Positions 23,090-32,185 are shown, counted from the stretch's first letter. The stretch is DNA of 33,384 nucleotides from Actinobacteria bacterium casp-actino8 (GCA_001510455.1 LFFH01000003.1:1-33384), one strand, 5' to 3'. Notes: generated by a model not told the origin, from the sequence alone. Numbers and translations: made by a program.

Positions 23090-23728
23090 ATGAGCGTGGA
23101 TTTCGACGACTTCGACGACGACACCGGCTCCTACGACCGCGGCGGCGACGACCCCATGGGAGATTCGGGGATTCTGCTCCGCCGAGCGATCGACATCATC
23201 GCAACGGCACCCAACATGCCGTTGTCCTCCACTCCGCGCATCGATCGTGACGAGATCATCGAATTGCTCGAAGGGGCCCTCAGTCGGTTGCCCGACGAGT
23301 TGCGCCAGGCGCGATGGATGATGAAGGAACGGGAAGAGTTCATGCAGCGCGCGTACCGGGAGGCCGACGAGATCATCGATGCGGCCAAGGTTCAGGCCGA
23401 GCGTTTCGTGCAGCGAGCCGAGATCGTTCGCGCCGCCGAGCAGAGGGCACGACAGATCATGGAGGCGGCCGAGGACGATTCGCGCCGGCTCAAACTCGAG
23501 ACCGAAGACTTCCTCGATCAGCGATTGGCCAGTTTCGAGATCCTGCTCGACAAACTCGGTCGCACGGTGGCAACCGGCCGGCGTCGGCTCTCCATCGGCG
23601 ACCAGCGGGCCGACGACGAGAATCTTCCCGAGATGTACTCCGACGACACCTACGTGGGTGAGTCGGTCGCCTCCGACCCTGATCCGTCGAGTGCCTTCTT
23701 CGATCAGGACAGCACGGCCAACCGCTGA
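23090..23728 (+). CDS. DivIVA-like coiled-coil protein, probable SepIVA counterpart
   Basis: 212 residues. An acidic N-terminus (MSVDFDDFDDDTG) is followed by IDRDEIIELLEGALSRLPDEL, then a long amphipathic coiled coil (about 65-150) with Ala/Glu/Arg heptads such as YREADEIIDAAKVQAERF and AEQRARQIMEAAEDDSRR, and a conserved-looking end ([27 protein letters not shown]). Mycobacterial SepIVA, a DivIVA-domain protein of septation and elongation, has the same order of elements, as far as I can recall its sequence, and its gene lies just before the DUF177 gene, as here. The coil is shorter than in SepIVA. A GAGAGGG sequence lies 7 bases before ATG. Function is inferred from order and architecture. 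Confidence 0.75.
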   Translation: MSVDFDDFDDDTGSYDRGGDDPMGDSGILLRRAIDIIATAPNMPLSSTPRIDRDEIIELLEGALSRLPDELRQARWMMKEREEFMQRAYREADEIIDAAKVQAERFVQRAEIVRAAEQRARQIMEAAEDDSRRLKLETEDFLDQRLASFEILLDKLGRTVATGRRRLSIGDQRADDENLPEMYSDDTYVGESVASDPDPSSAFFDQDSTANR

Positions 23729-23735
23729 GGCTCGC

Positions 23736-24251
23736 GTGGCCAGCCCGCTCGTCGTCAACGCCCTCGAACTTCTTCGTCGGCCCGGATCTCACAAGACCCT
23801 GACGGTCGGGGTTCCGCCCATCGAGGTCGATCTCGTCGGTGAGGAACGTCTGGTCCATGGCGCCGAGATCGCGCTCGACCTCGCGTGTGAGAGCACGACC
23901 GACGCCGTGGTCGTTTCGGGAATGGTGACGGTTCGGACCCGAGGTGCGTGTCGGCGGTGTCTGCGGGACGTGGAGGGTGAACTGACGATCGGCGTTCACG
24001 AGACCTACCAGGAGACGCGCACCGACCCCGATGCCTTCCCGATCGAGAACGACCAGATCGATCTTCGACCCATGATCCGGGAATCGGTCCTCCTCGACGT
24101 CCCGGGCGCCCCGTTGTGCCGCCCGGACTGTCCTGGGCTCTGCCCGGTCTGCGGAGCCGATCTGTCGACCGAGTCCTGCTCCTGCGTGGTCGAGACGCTC
24201 GACCCTCGCTGGTCGGTGCTCTCCGACCTCCGGGACTCGCTGCCCGAGTAG
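23736..24251 (+). CDS. DUF177/YceD protein
   Basis: 171 residues. MASPLVVNALELLRRPGSHK is the usual beginning of the actinobacterial form. CRRCLRD and the C-terminal CRPDCPGLCPVCGADL, with its Cys cluster, are the DUF177 hallmarks, probably zinc-binding. The family is nearly always just before rpmF and is linked to 23S rRNA or 50S maturation. GTG at 23736 has TGAGG a few bases upstream and follows the previous stop by 7 bases. Confidence 0.92.
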   Translation: MASPLVVNALELLRRPGSHKTLTVGVPPIEVDLVGEERLVHGAEIALDLACESTTDAVVVSGMVTVRTRGACRRCLRDVEGELTIGVHETYQETRTDPDAFPIENDQIDLRPMIRESVLLDVPGAPLCRPDCPGLCPVCGADLSTESCSCVVETLDPRWSVLSDLRDSLPE

Positions 24252-24304
24252 CCGTTCCCGGTCTCGGTGATGTCGGATCCGGTGGCGGAGCCGCGGGTCA
24301 CCGC

Positions 24305-24330
24305 TATCCTCGAAGGGCCGTTACGAGGAG
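24305..24330 (+). promoter_or_regulatory. Possible rpmF promoter and Shine-Dalgarno
   Basis: TATCCT (24305-24310) could be a -10 box giving a leader of about 23 bases that holds GAGGAG (24325-24330), 9 bases before the rpmF GTG. The DUF177-rpmF gap is 88 bases, one of the largest in the cluster, which would suit a separate ribosomal-protein promoter. Confidence 0.4.
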
Positions 24331-24339
24331 ACGATCGCT

Positions 24340-24516
24340 GTGGCAGTTCCCAAGAAGAAGAAGTCGAAGTCGAAGTCCCGCAGCCACCGTGCCGGTGCCT
24401 GGAAGTTGGGCTCCCCGTCGCGCAGCCTCTGCCCGCGCTGTGGATCGGCCAAGTTGCCGCACACGGTGTGCAAGGCCTGTGGCTGGTACAAGAACCGCGT
24501 CGCCGTCGAAGTCTGA
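24340..24516 (+). CDS. rpmF: 50S ribosomal protein L32
   Basis: 58 residues starting MAVPKKKKSKSKSRSHRAG, the typical basic L32 N-terminus. CPRCG and CKACGWY form the two CxxC halves of its zinc site, so this is the zinc form. L32 is in the large subunit near the peptidyl transferase exit. It starts with GTG at 24340 after a GAGGAG ribosome binding site. Located between DUF177 and plsX as in most bacteria. Confidence 0.97.
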   Translation: MAVPKKKKSKSKSRSHRAGAWKLGSPSRSLCPRCGSAKLPHTVCKACGWYKNRVAVEV

Positions 24517-24556
24517 GTCGACGTCCGGTCCTCGGACATCAGTCATCCCCACGTTC

Positions 24557-25531
24557 ATGTTGCCGATTGCCGTCGATGCTCTCGGAGGCGACCGCGCCCC
24601 TGATGAAATTCTGGTCGGTGTTCGCGAGGCGATCGCACTCGGGATCCCAGTGGTGTTGGTGGGTCCTTCGGACCTCGCTGGCCGGGGAGACATTCCTCTG
24701 ATCCCAGCGTCCGAGTTCATTGCCATGGACGACGATCCCGGCAAGTCGGTGCGCACCAAGAAGGACTCCACACTCGTGAGAGCCGCCGAGGCCGTTCGTG
24801 ACGGCAAGGCGTCGGCCATGATCTCGGCCGGCAACACCGGTGCGACGATGGCGTCGGCACTCTTGCGCATGGGGCGTATCAAAGGGGTCAGCCGTCCGGC
24901 CATTGCCACTCCGATTCCGGTACCCGGTGGAACACCGACGGTTCTGCTCGATGCCGGGGCGAACGCCGAGGTGCAGGCCGACTGGCTGGTGCAGTTCGCT
25001 CAGATGGGCGCGGTGTACGCCCGGCATCGTTACGAGATCGCGTCACCGCGTGTCGGGCTCCTTTCCATCGGTGAGGAACCGGGCAAAGGTGATTCGCTTC
25101 GCAAGGCGGCCTACGACCTCTTGTCGGTCGCGCCGGGTATCGACTTCATCGGCAACGTCGAGGGCCGCGACGTGATGTCCGACTCGGTCGATGTCGTCGT
25201 GACCGATGGATTCACCGGCAACGTCGTGTTGAAGACACTGGAAGGTGGAATGAAGACGCTCGTGCGTGCGCTCATGGACGCCTTCGCATCGAAGCCCGAA
25301 TACAAGGAGCATGCCGACGTCTTGCTGCCAGCTCTGCTACCGCTCTACGAGTCGGTCGATCCCGACACCACGGGTGGAGCCGTCCTACTCGGTGTCGACG
25401 GTGTCTGCATCATCTCCCACGGATCCTCGTCGGCTCGGGCCATCGTGAACGGGATCAAGGTCGCAGCCGACATGGTCGAACGCGACATCGTCGGTCAGAT
25501 CCGCTCCGCCATCGCCGCCTCGTCCAACTAG
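24557..25531 (+). CDS. plsX: Acyl-ACP:phosphate acyltransferase PlsX
   Basis: 324 residues. IAVDALGGDRAPDEIL opens the protein, followed by MISAGNTGATMASAL, LLDAGANAEVQADWLVQFAQMG, VGLLSIGEEPGKGD and VVVTDGFTGNVVLKTLEG, all characteristic of PlsX. It makes acyl-phosphate from acyl-ACP for PlsY in phospholipid synthesis, and can work in the reverse direction on acyl-phosphate from a Fak system. ATG at 24557 is the start by homology; the frame is open upstream across rpmF. No good ribosome binding site. acpP follows 27 bases on. Confidence 0.96.
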   Translation: MLPIAVDALGGDRAPDEILVGVREAIALGIPVVLVGPSDLAGRGDIPLIPASEFIAMDDDPGKSVRTKKDSTLVRAAEAVRDGKASAMISAGNTGATMASALLRMGRIKGVSRPAIATPIPVPGGTPTVLLDAGANAEVQADWLVQFAQMGAVYARHRYEIASPRVGLLSIGEEPGKGDSLRKAAYDLLSVAPGIDFIGNVEGRDVMSDSVDVVVTDGFTGNVVLKTLEGGMKTLVRALMDAFASKPEYKEHADVLLPALLPLYESVDPDTTGGAVLLGVDGVCIISHGSSSARAIVNGIKVAADMVERDIVGQIRSAIAASSN

Positions 25532-25547
25532 GCTCTCGGGCGTCTCG

Positions 25548-25556
25548 AAGGAGGGG
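25548..25556 (+). promoter_or_regulatory. Strong Shine-Dalgarno of acpP
   Basis: AAGGAGGGG with its core AGGAGG only 4 bases from ATG at 25559. It is the best ribosome binding site in the window, in keeping with the high amount of ACP a cell needs. Confidence 0.75.
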
Positions 25557-25558
25557 CC

Positions 25559-25867
25559 ATGCCCGCTGAAACTCACGTCGTACCCGGTCCGCTCGGTCGT
25601 GACGAGATCTTCGCCATCGTTCGCGATCAACTCGTCGACATTCTCGAGATCGACCCCGAGAACATCTCGGAGGGACAGAGTTTCAAGGACGACCTCGGTG
25701 CCGATTCTCTGGCTCTGGTCGAACTCGTCGAGGCACTCGAAGAAGAGTTGAGCGAGCGCACGGTCGGATTTCGTATCGAGGACGAGGACCTGGCCGATCT
25801 GAAGACTGTTCGCGATGCCGTCGACTTCGTGTACGACCAGGTTCGGGCCCGAGGCGGTGGGGGCTGA
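25559..25867 (+). CDS. acpP: Acyl carrier protein
   Basis: 102 residues, acidic. GADSLALVELV carries the phosphopantetheine-accepting Ser50 on the DSL motif, after SFKDDLG, and helix 3-4 sequence LADLKTVRDAVDFV is typical. It carries growing acyl chains in fatty acid synthesis. It is longer than the usual 75-80 residues: about 12 extra at the N-terminus and a longer segment after helix 2 (EELSERTVGFRIEDED). Located between plsX and rnc, as in many bacteria. Confidence 0.93.
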   Translation: MPAETHVVPGPLGRDEIFAIVRDQLVDILEIDPENISEGQSFKDDLGADSLALVELVEALEEELSERTVGFRIEDEDLADLKTVRDAVDFVYDQVRARGGGG

Positions 25868-25902
25868 ACCAGCCGTCGACGTCCGACGGCGTCCACCAGT
25901 GG

Positions 25903-26589
25903 ATGTCGGAGCTGTCAGGTCACACGTTCAAGAAGCCCGAACTTCTCGATCTGGCGATGGCTCACCGATCGTGGTGCGCCGAGAACGGTGGTGTCCCATC
26001 GAACGAACGTCTCGAATTCCTCGGTGACGCCGTTCTCGGGTGGATCGTCGCCGACTTGGTGACCCGACGACATCCGTCGGCCTCGGAGGGCCAACTGACC
26101 GACTTACGCAAGTCGCTGGTGAGTGCTGAGGCGTTGGCCGACATGGCGCGAGAGATCGGGCTCGGACGTCACGTGCGACTCGGTGCCGGAGAGCGTGACG
26201 CCGGGGGGCACGACAAGACGTCGATACTGGCCGATGCCCTCGAAGCACTCATCGGTGCCCTGTACCTCGATGCCGGAGTGACACGCACTCGTCGATTCGT
26301 TCGTGGTCTGGTGGCGACGCGAGCCAAGGAGGCCTGGCGTCGCCTCGACCGAGTCGACGCTCGAAGCCGACTCATTCGCGTGTGTGTTCGCGAATTCGGT
26401 CGGCCACCCGTGGTGCAGACGACGGCATCCGGACGGGCTCACGAGCCCTCTTTCGACGCCAGCGTAGTGGTGGAAGGCGAGACCCTCGGGCGCGCCATCG
26501 GCCACTCGAAGAAAGTGGCGATTCAGCGAGCCTCCGAAGCGGCCCTCGACGTCCTGGTGACGCGCGGGGTCGATGTGACGAGTGCCTGA
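25903..26589 (+). CDS. rnc: Ribonuclease III
   Basis: 228 residues. The catalytic signature is NERLEFLGDAVL (34-45), with DALEALIGALYLDAG giving the second acidic pair. A double-stranded RNA-binding domain occupies about 155-222 (GRPPVVQTTASGRAHEPSFDASV, ASEAALDVL). It processes rRNA precursors and double-stranded RNA. ATG at 25903 is used because an upstream in-frame stop-free stretch has no ATG, GTG or TTG start. It overlaps mutM by 8 bases. Confidence 0.96.
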   Translation: MSELSGHTFKKPELLDLAMAHRSWCAENGGVPSNERLEFLGDAVLGWIVADLVTRRHPSASEGQLTDLRKSLVSAEALADMAREIGLGRHVRLGAGERDAGGHDKTSILADALEALIGALYLDAGVTRTRRFVRGLVATRAKEAWRRLDRVDARSRLIRVCVREFGRPPVVQTTASGRAHEPSFDASVVVEGETLGRAIGHSKKVAIQRASEAALDVLVTRGVDVTSA

Positions 26590-27418
26590 GCTTCCGGAAG
26601 TCGAGACCGTTCGGCGGGGCCTTTGCGATCACGTCGTCGGACGAAGGATCGAAGGAGTCGAACTCGGTCGTCAGCGTGCTTATCGACGAGTCGGGGCCGA
26701 ACGACTCGTGGCGGGCCTGATCGACCGTACGGTGATCGCGGCCAAGCGACGTGGAAAGTACTTGTTGTTCCCGCTCGATTCACACGAGACGCTGATGGTG
26801 CACTTGAGGATGAGCGGGCAACTCCTCGTGCAGGATCCGGCGACTCCGCGCCCGACTCACACGCACGTCGTGTTGAATCTTGCTGGCGGAACCGAGATCC
26901 GATTCGTCGATCCGCGAACGTTCGGCGAAGTGGTCGTCTTCTCTTCCGACGAGGTCGAGAGCGTCGTTCCCGAACTCGTCCGCCTCGGGCCCGATCCTCT
27001 CGTCGATGCCTTCGACGAGACGGTGTTGCGACGATCTCTCGGACGAACGCGACGGGCCGTCAAGGCGGCGCTTCTCGATCAGAGTGTGGTGGCCGGAATC
27101 GGCAACATCTACGGCGACGAAATTCTTCACCGCGCGCACGTGAACCCGTTGCGGCCGGCTGATCGCGTGAATCGAACGCAAATGCGACGACTGGCCGAGG
27201 CGGTGATCGCCGTGTTGGGCGAGGCCGTTGCGGCCGGCGGATCGACTCTCAGCGATGCGCAGTACGTCGATCCGTTGGGCCGGGCCGGCTCGTTCCAGCA
27301 TCGCCATTGCGTCTACGGGCGTGCGGGTCGATCCTGTCCGACGTGCGGCCGAGGTCGCATCAGATCGGCCGTGATCGCCGGACGTACGAGCCACTGGTGC
27401 GGTGTGTGTCAACGCTGA
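26582..27418 (+). CDS. mutM: Formamidopyrimidine-DNA glycosylase
   Basis: 278 residues starting PELPEVETVRRGL after the initiator, with Pro2 as the nucleophile and Glu3 as acid. RRGKYLLF holds the Lys of the beta-turn, VHLRMSGQL and DQSVVAGIGNIYGDEILHRA follow, and the C-terminal zinc finger has CPTC and CGVC ending CQR. It removes 8-oxoguanine and formamidopyrimidines and cuts the strand. GTG at 26582 overlaps rnc by 8 bases. The usual actinobacterial order rnc-mutM-smc is kept. Confidence 0.97.
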   Translation: MPELPEVETVRRGLCDHVVGRRIEGVELGRQRAYRRVGAERLVAGLIDRTVIAAKRRGKYLLFPLDSHETLMVHLRMSGQLLVQDPATPRPTHTHVVLNLAGGTEIRFVDPRTFGEVVVFSSDEVESVVPELVRLGPDPLVDAFDETVLRRSLGRTRRAVKAALLDQSVVAGIGNIYGDEILHRAHVNPLRPADRVNRTQMRRLAEAVIAVLGEAVAAGGSTLSDAQYVDPLGRAGSFQHRHCVYGRAGRSCPTCGRGRIRSAVIAGRTSHWCGVCQR

Positions 27419-27426
27419 CCCGGGAC

Positions 27427-27449
27427 CTCCGATACGGCCGTGGTCGGAG
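27427..27449 (+). terminator. Hairpin between mutM and smc
   Basis: CTCCGA (27427-27432) pairs with TCGGAG (27444-27449) over an 11-base loop, beginning 8 bases after the mutM stop. No T tract follows, so termination may be partial. Confidence 0.35.
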
Positions 27450-27461
27450 AGGTTCGTGAAC

Positions 27462-27467
27462 TAGGGT
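27462..27467 (+). promoter_or_regulatory. Probable smc -10 box TAGGGT
   Basis: TAGGGT ends 9 bases before the smc GTG at 27477, leaving an untranslated leader of only two or three bases. It follows the mutM-smc hairpin, so smc-ftsY may be a separate transcription unit. Confidence 0.4.
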
Positions 27468-27476
27468 CAAGACGCC

Positions 27477-30400
27477 GTGTTCCTGAAAACGCTCACCCTG
27501 AAGGGCTTCAAGTCCTTTGCCGACACCACCGTCATGGATCTCGAACCAGGGGTCACCGTGGTGGTCGGTCCAAATGGCTCGGGCAAGTCGAACGTGGTCG
27601 ATGCCATCGCATGGGTTCTGGGAGCACAGGCCCCGAGCGCGGTCCGGAGTCAGAAGATGGACGATGTCATCTTCGCCGGAACGGCCAAACGAGCCGCTCT
27701 CGGACGAGCCGAAGTGACCCTCACTCTCGACAATTCACGAGGGCTGCTTCCCCTCGAGTTCAACGAGGTCAGCGTGAGTCGAACTCTCTTTCGAACGGGG
27801 GAGAGCGAATACGCCATCAACGGCGTGGCGTGTCGACTTCTCGACGTCCAGGAACTTCTCTCCGATGCCGGTGTCGGCCGCCAGCAGCACGTGATCGTGA
27901 GTCAGGGACAGATCGATTCGGTCCTGAACGCTCGACCAGAAGATCGTCGCTCGATCATCGAAGAAGCGGCCGGAGTCCTGAAGTTCCGCAAGCGTAAGGA
28001 GAAGTCCGAACGTCGTCTCGAAGCGACCGAGGCGAGTCTGCTGCGCGTCCAGGACCTACTTCGTGAAGTTCGACGTCAACTCCGACCGCTCGAACGTCAG
28101 GCCGAAGCAGCGCGTCGGCACGGAGATCTCGTCGCCGAACTCTCGGCACTTCAGATCTTCTTGGCCGGGCGCGAGATCGCCGGACACCGCAAACGTCTCG
28201 AAACCTTGGCCCTCGAGCGGACGACCGCCACGAAGCGTGAGTCCGAACTGCGCTCCACCCTCGCCGAACTCGACACCTCCGTGATGGCCGCCGAGGCCGA
28301 ACTGACCGCACGAGGTGACAGTGGCCTGAGTGACGAACTGGTGAGGGTCGAACAATTGCGGGAACGGGCGCGCGGTATCTCGATGCTGGTCACCGAACGG
28401 CGACGTTCCTACGAGCGCGACCGAGGACAGCTCATGGACTCCGGTCTGATCGCCACCTTGGAAGCCGATGCGGCCGGACTGCGGGCCGAACTCGACGACG
28501 TCGAAGCCGGGATCGCCCGACTGGAACCCGAGGGTCTCGAGTTGGCCAATGACGAGGCGGCTTTCGAAGGGGAGCGAGCCGAGGCGGCCACCTTGTTCGA
28601 CGGCATCGCGTCCACGGCGTCGGCTGCCACTGCGGCGGCCGAGGTGCGCGGCGAGCTCCGCACCCTGCGGGCGGCCCTCGAGTCGACCGAAGTCGAGCAT
28701 CGACGTGTGGTGACGCGACGCGATGCCCTCGGAGAGCGTGATTCTCGGTTGGCATCCGAAGTCGAGAACTTGAGGCTCGAACTCACGCGGGCTCAAGAAG
28801 CCGAAGAACCCTTGGTGGGCGAAGTCGCCGAAGCCGAGAGCACTCGCCTGGCTGCCGAAGCCGCTCACGAAGCGGCAGTGGTCGCCCGGACCGAGGCCGC
28901 GTCGTCCCTCGCGCGATGGCAAGCGAGGGTCGAGGCACTGCAGCTCGCGCTCGACAGTGCACGGGCCCGCGCCGGCGCCGAGAAGTTGCGCGACGTCGAG
29001 GGGGTCGTCGGCACCTTGCTCGACCTGGTCCGAATCGATGTCGGCTGGGAGGACGCGGTCGAGGCGGCCCTCGGTGAAGCGTTGAACGCCGTGGTGGTGA
29101 ACGACGCGTCGTCGGCGCGGCGTGCCTTGTCGCACTTGCGCGAGTCCGGAACGTCGGGTGCCGTGCTCGCCCTCGGCTCGTTGCTCGGCGGGTCGTCGGC
29201 AGTGTCGGGTGCCGATGCCGTTCGGTCCCACGTGGTCGCCGATCGAGCCGACGTGTCGGCACTGCTCGATTCGTTGCTCGCCCGGGCCGTTCGGGTGAAC
29301 GACTGGCAGGGAGCCGTCGATGCTGTGATCGCCGACCCGACCCTGGTGGCGGTCACTGCGGCCGGTGACCGCTTCGCAGTCGGCGGATGGCGTATCGGCG
29401 TGGCCGGTGGCGGTGCGACGGCGTCGGCCCTCGACGAGGCGTTCGGAAAGGTCTCGTCGGCATCCGACGAGTTGTCGAGATGTGAATCCGAGGAAGTGTC
29501 GATCAAGGCCGCGCTCGATCGCGCGCGACAGATCGAAGCCGACGTTCAAAAGAGACTCGACGCCAACGATTCCACTTTCACCGCCGCCACCGAAGCTCTG
29601 GCTCGAGTGCAAGGTGAACGTCGAGAGATCTCGGCCGAGACCGAGGGACTCGATGTCGCTCGACACGAACTCGACGAACGACTGACCGAACAGCGTCAGC
29701 GAGTGTCCGAACTAGATCGGATCCTTCCGTCCCTCGAGCAGGACGAAGTGGCCGAGGTCGAGGCCGCTCGTGTGCGAGGTGAGGCCCGGGCGTCTCTCGA
29801 GGCCAAGGCCGCGCTGTTGGGCGGACGCCGCCGGGATCTGGCGGTTCGCTCGGCGGGTCTGCTCGAGCGCAAGCAATTCCTCGAATCGCGTCTGGCCGAG
29901 ACCGAACGCCGGTTGGCCGCCGACGCGTCGGCTCGGGCCGAGGTCGCCGGACGACGCGAACGAATTGAGAAGGTGATCGCCGTGACCGAGACCCTGGCGG
30001 CGATCATCGATTCCCACCGGCACACCATCGAGAGCTGGCTGGCCGACTTGCACGAGCGTCGGCGGCGACAGAGCGACGAGGTGCGCGAGCTCGCCACTCG
30101 CCTCGACCAGATGCGTCGTGATCGTCTGACGGCCGAGCGGGAGCTCGAGCAGGTACGTGAAACGTCCCGACGAACCGAAATCGACGAGACCGAAGTGCGT
30201 ATGCGACTCGAGGCGACGGTCGAGACTCTCCGCCGCGACCTCGACGTCGAACCCTCGGTCGCCGAAGCAGCCGAACTGCCCGAACTTCCCGAGGGCGTGT
30301 CGGCCCCGGCGCGAGTACGAGACCTCGAGCGCGAGCTGCGTCTCATGGGACCGATCAATCCCCTGGCTCTTCAGGAGTTCACCGAACTGCAGGAGCGCCA

Positions 30401-30947
30401 CACGTTCCTCGAAGCACAACTCGACGACGTGCGGAACACCCGTCGAGAACTGATGCGGGTGATCGCGGCGATCGATCAGGAGATCCAGCAGGTGTTCGCG
30501 GCGGCCTTCGCCGACGTGAGCGAGAACTTCACCACTCTCTTCGGAATGCTCTTCCCCGGTGGTGGAGGACGACTGATTCTCACCGCGCCCGAAGATCTGC
30601 TGAACACCGGAATCGAAGTCGAGGCCAAACCGGGTGGAAAGAACGTGAAGAAGCTGAGTCTTCTCTCGGGTGGCGAGCGCACGCTCACCGCGATGGCCTT
30701 CTTGTTTGCGGTGTTTCGCAGTCGTCCGTCGCCGTTCTACGTGATGGACGAGGTCGAGGCGGCTCTCGACGACGTGAACCTGCATCGCTTCCTCGGACTC
30801 GTGAAGGAATTCCGTCAGGACGCGCAGTTGATCATCGTCAGTCACCAGAAGCGAACGATGGAAGCCGGTGACTGTCTACTGGGCGTCAGCATGCAGCCCG
30901 GCGGTTCGTCGAAAGTCGTGTCGGAAAGACTCGAAGCCGGATCATGA
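27477..30947 (+). CDS. smc: Chromosome segregation protein SMC
   Basis: 1156 residues. The N-terminal ATPase half starts MFLKTLTLKGFKSFADTT, with Walker A GPNGSGKSN at 31-39 and QGQIDSVLNARPEDRR (Q-loop). Two long coiled coils (about 165-500 and 680-1000, rich in Glu, Ala, Arg and Leu) flank a hinge at about 505-650 (VEGVVGTLLDLVRIDVGWEDAVEAALG). The C-terminal half has the signature KLSLLSGGERTLTAM and Walker B FYVMDEVEAALDD near 1091. It dimerises, entraps DNA and compacts and segregates the chromosome with ScpA and ScpB, which are not in the window. GTG start; the end overlaps ftsY as ATGA. Confidence 0.98.
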   Translation: MFLKTLTLKGFKSFADTTVMDLEPGVTVVVGPNGSGKSNVVDAIAWVLGAQAPSAVRSQKMDDVIFAGTAKRAALGRAEVTLTLDNSRGLLPLEFNEVSVSRTLFRTGESEYAINGVACRLLDVQELLSDAGVGRQQHVIVSQGQIDSVLNARPEDRRSIIEEAAGVLKFRKRKEKSERRLEATEASLLRVQDLLREVRRQLRPLERQAEAARRHGDLVAELSALQIFLAGREIAGHRKRLETLALERTTATKRESELRSTLAELDTSVMAAEAELTARGDSGLSDELVRVEQLRERARGISMLVTERRRSYERDRGQLMDSGLIATLEADAAGLRAELDDVEAGIARLEPEGLELANDEAAFEGERAEAATLFDGIASTASAATAAAEVRGELRTLRAALESTEVEHRRVVTRRDALGERDSRLASEVENLRLELTRAQEAEEPLVGEVAEAESTRLAAEAAHEAAVVARTEAASSLARWQARVEALQLALDSARARAGAEKLRDVEGVVGTLLDLVRIDVGWEDAVEAALGEALNAVVVNDASSARRALSHLRESGTSGAVLALGSLLGGSSAVSGADAVRSHVVADRADVSALLDSLLARAVRVNDWQGAVDAVIADPTLVAVTAAGDRFAVGGWRIGVAGGGATASALDEAFGKVSSASDELSRCESEEVSIKAALDRARQIEADVQKRLDANDSTFTAATEALARVQGERREISAETEGLDVARHELDERLTEQRQRVSELDRILPSLEQDEVAEVEAARVRGEARASLEAKAALLGGRRRDLAVRSAGLLERKQFLESRLAETERRLAADASARAEVAGRRERIEKVIAVTETLAAIIDSHRHTIESWLADLHERRRRQSDEVRELATRLDQMRRDRLTAERELEQVRETSRRTEIDETEVRMRLEATVETLRRDLDVEPSVAEAAELPELPEGVSAPARVRDLERELRLMGPINPLALQEFTELQERHTFLEAQLDDVRNTRRELMRVIAAIDQEIQQVFAAAFADVSENFTTLFGMLFPGGGGRLILTAPEDLLNTGIEVEAKPGGKNVKKLSLLSGGERTLTAMAFLFAVFRSRPSPFYVMDEVEAALDDVNLHRFLGLVKEFRQDAQLIIVSHQKRTMEAGDCLLGVSMQPGGSSKVVSERLEAGS

Positions 30948-32116
30948 TCGCTGTCGAAACTCAAGACGTTCTGCTGATCCTGATCGCCGTCGTGCTGGTG
31001 TTCGGCATCGGCGTGGTGTTCCTGAATCGGCGCGGTCGGGGTGGTTCACGCCCGACACCTCCGGTCATCAGCCGACCGATCGAACGGGAGACCGAAGCGC
31101 CGGTCGTCGACACCGAACTCCTCGAAGATGTCGCTCCCGAAGCACGACCCGAACCGCAGCCAGAACCCACACCGCAACCAGAGCCCGACATGGCTGTCGA
31201 CGTCGTCGAGACGCCGACTTTTCGTTCCCGAATGGGAAAGGCGGCGGCCACGTTGGCCGGCGCCTTCGGCGGCGTGCGGGCGCGTTCAGGAATCACCGAC
31301 GAGACCTGGGACGATCTCGAGGAGGCGTTGTTGCGAGCCGACGTCGGGATCGGGGTGACCACGGCCCTTCTCGATGGATTACGTGAACGAGTGGCCAAGA
31401 AGGAGATCGGTACCCCGGACGAACTTCTCGAGGCTCTCCGGACCGACATGGTGACTCGTCTGCTCGGCGCCGACCGCCAACTTCATCGGACCGCGACCGA
31501 TGAACACGTCGACGTCTGGTTGTTCGTGGGAGTGAACGGGGTGGGCAAGACCACCACCATCGGCAAGGTGTCGGCCCAACAGGCGGCGGCTGGACTGTCG
31601 GTGGTTCTGGCCGCCGGTGACACCTTCCGTGCGGCGGCGGCCGAGCAACTCGGGACGTGGGCCGAGCGTTCGGGTGCCGAACTGGTGCGGGGGGCTGAAG
31701 GCGGTGACCCGAGTTCGGTGATCTTCGACGGCGTGCAGCGAGCCAAATCGCGGGGGGCCGATCTGGTCCTCGGTGACACGGCCGGTCGGCTTCAGAACAA
31801 GGCGAATCTCATGGAGGAACTTCGCAAGGTTCGTCGCGTCGCCGACCGCGATCCGGGTCACGTGAGCGAGGTGCTACTGGTCATCGACGCCACCACGGGG
31901 CAGAACGGGCTTTCCCAAGCGCGCGAATTCACCGAGGCGGCCGGAGTGACGGGTGTGGTGCTCACGAAACTCGATGGTTCGGCCAAGGGCGGCATCGTGT
32001 TCGCCATCGAAACAGAGTTCGACATTCCCGTGAAGTTGGTCGGTCTCGGTGAGACGATCGGTGATCTCGTGCCGTTCGATCCCGAAGAGTTCGTGGGGGC
32101 TCTCTTTTCGTCCTGA
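30944..32116 (+). CDS. ftsY: Signal recognition particle receptor FtsY
   Basis: 390 residues. A hydrophobic helix at about 8-27 makes this the membrane-anchored actinobacterial type, followed by a Pro/Glu-rich linker (about 50-88, PEARPEPQPEPTPQPEP). The N domain runs from about 95. The G domain has GVNGVGKTTT (196-205), GDTFRAAAAEQL, DTAGR at 278-282, TKLDGSAKGG and a final GVGETIGDL-like segment (GLGETIGDLVPFDPEEF). It receives SRP-bound ribosomes at the membrane. ATG at 30944 overlaps the smc stop. Confidence 0.97.
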   Translation: MIAVETQDVLLILIAVVLVFGIGVVFLNRRGRGGSRPTPPVISRPIERETEAPVVDTELLEDVAPEARPEPQPEPTPQPEPDMAVDVVETPTFRSRMGKAAATLAGAFGGVRARSGITDETWDDLEEALLRADVGIGVTTALLDGLRERVAKKEIGTPDELLEALRTDMVTRLLGADRQLHRTATDEHVDVWLFVGVNGVGKTTTIGKVSAQQAAAGLSVVLAAGDTFRAAAAEQLGTWAERSGAELVRGAEGGDPSSVIFDGVQRAKSRGADLVLGDTAGRLQNKANLMEELRKVRRVADRDPGHVSEVLLVIDATTGQNGLSQAREFTEAAGVTGVVLTKLDGSAKGGIVFAIETEFDIPVKLVGLGETIGDLVPFDPEEFVGALFSS

Positions 32117-32179
32117 TCATCGGGAACCGACGTTCGTCCCGCTTCGTCCAAGTGGCATGACTCACGCTCGTCGAACACC

Positions 32180-32185
32180 TACCGT
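32180..32185 (+). promoter_or_regulatory. Leaderless -10 box of the second lipoprotein (TACCGT)
   Basis: TACCGT ends 7 bases before ATG at 32193. The 76-base gap after ftsY has no convincing terminator. Confidence 0.55.

Noticed and set aside
24523..24537. Small hairpin GTCCG-GTCCT-CGGAC between rpmF and plsX
   Set aside because: Five pairs, no T tract and inside an operon; too weak to call a terminator.
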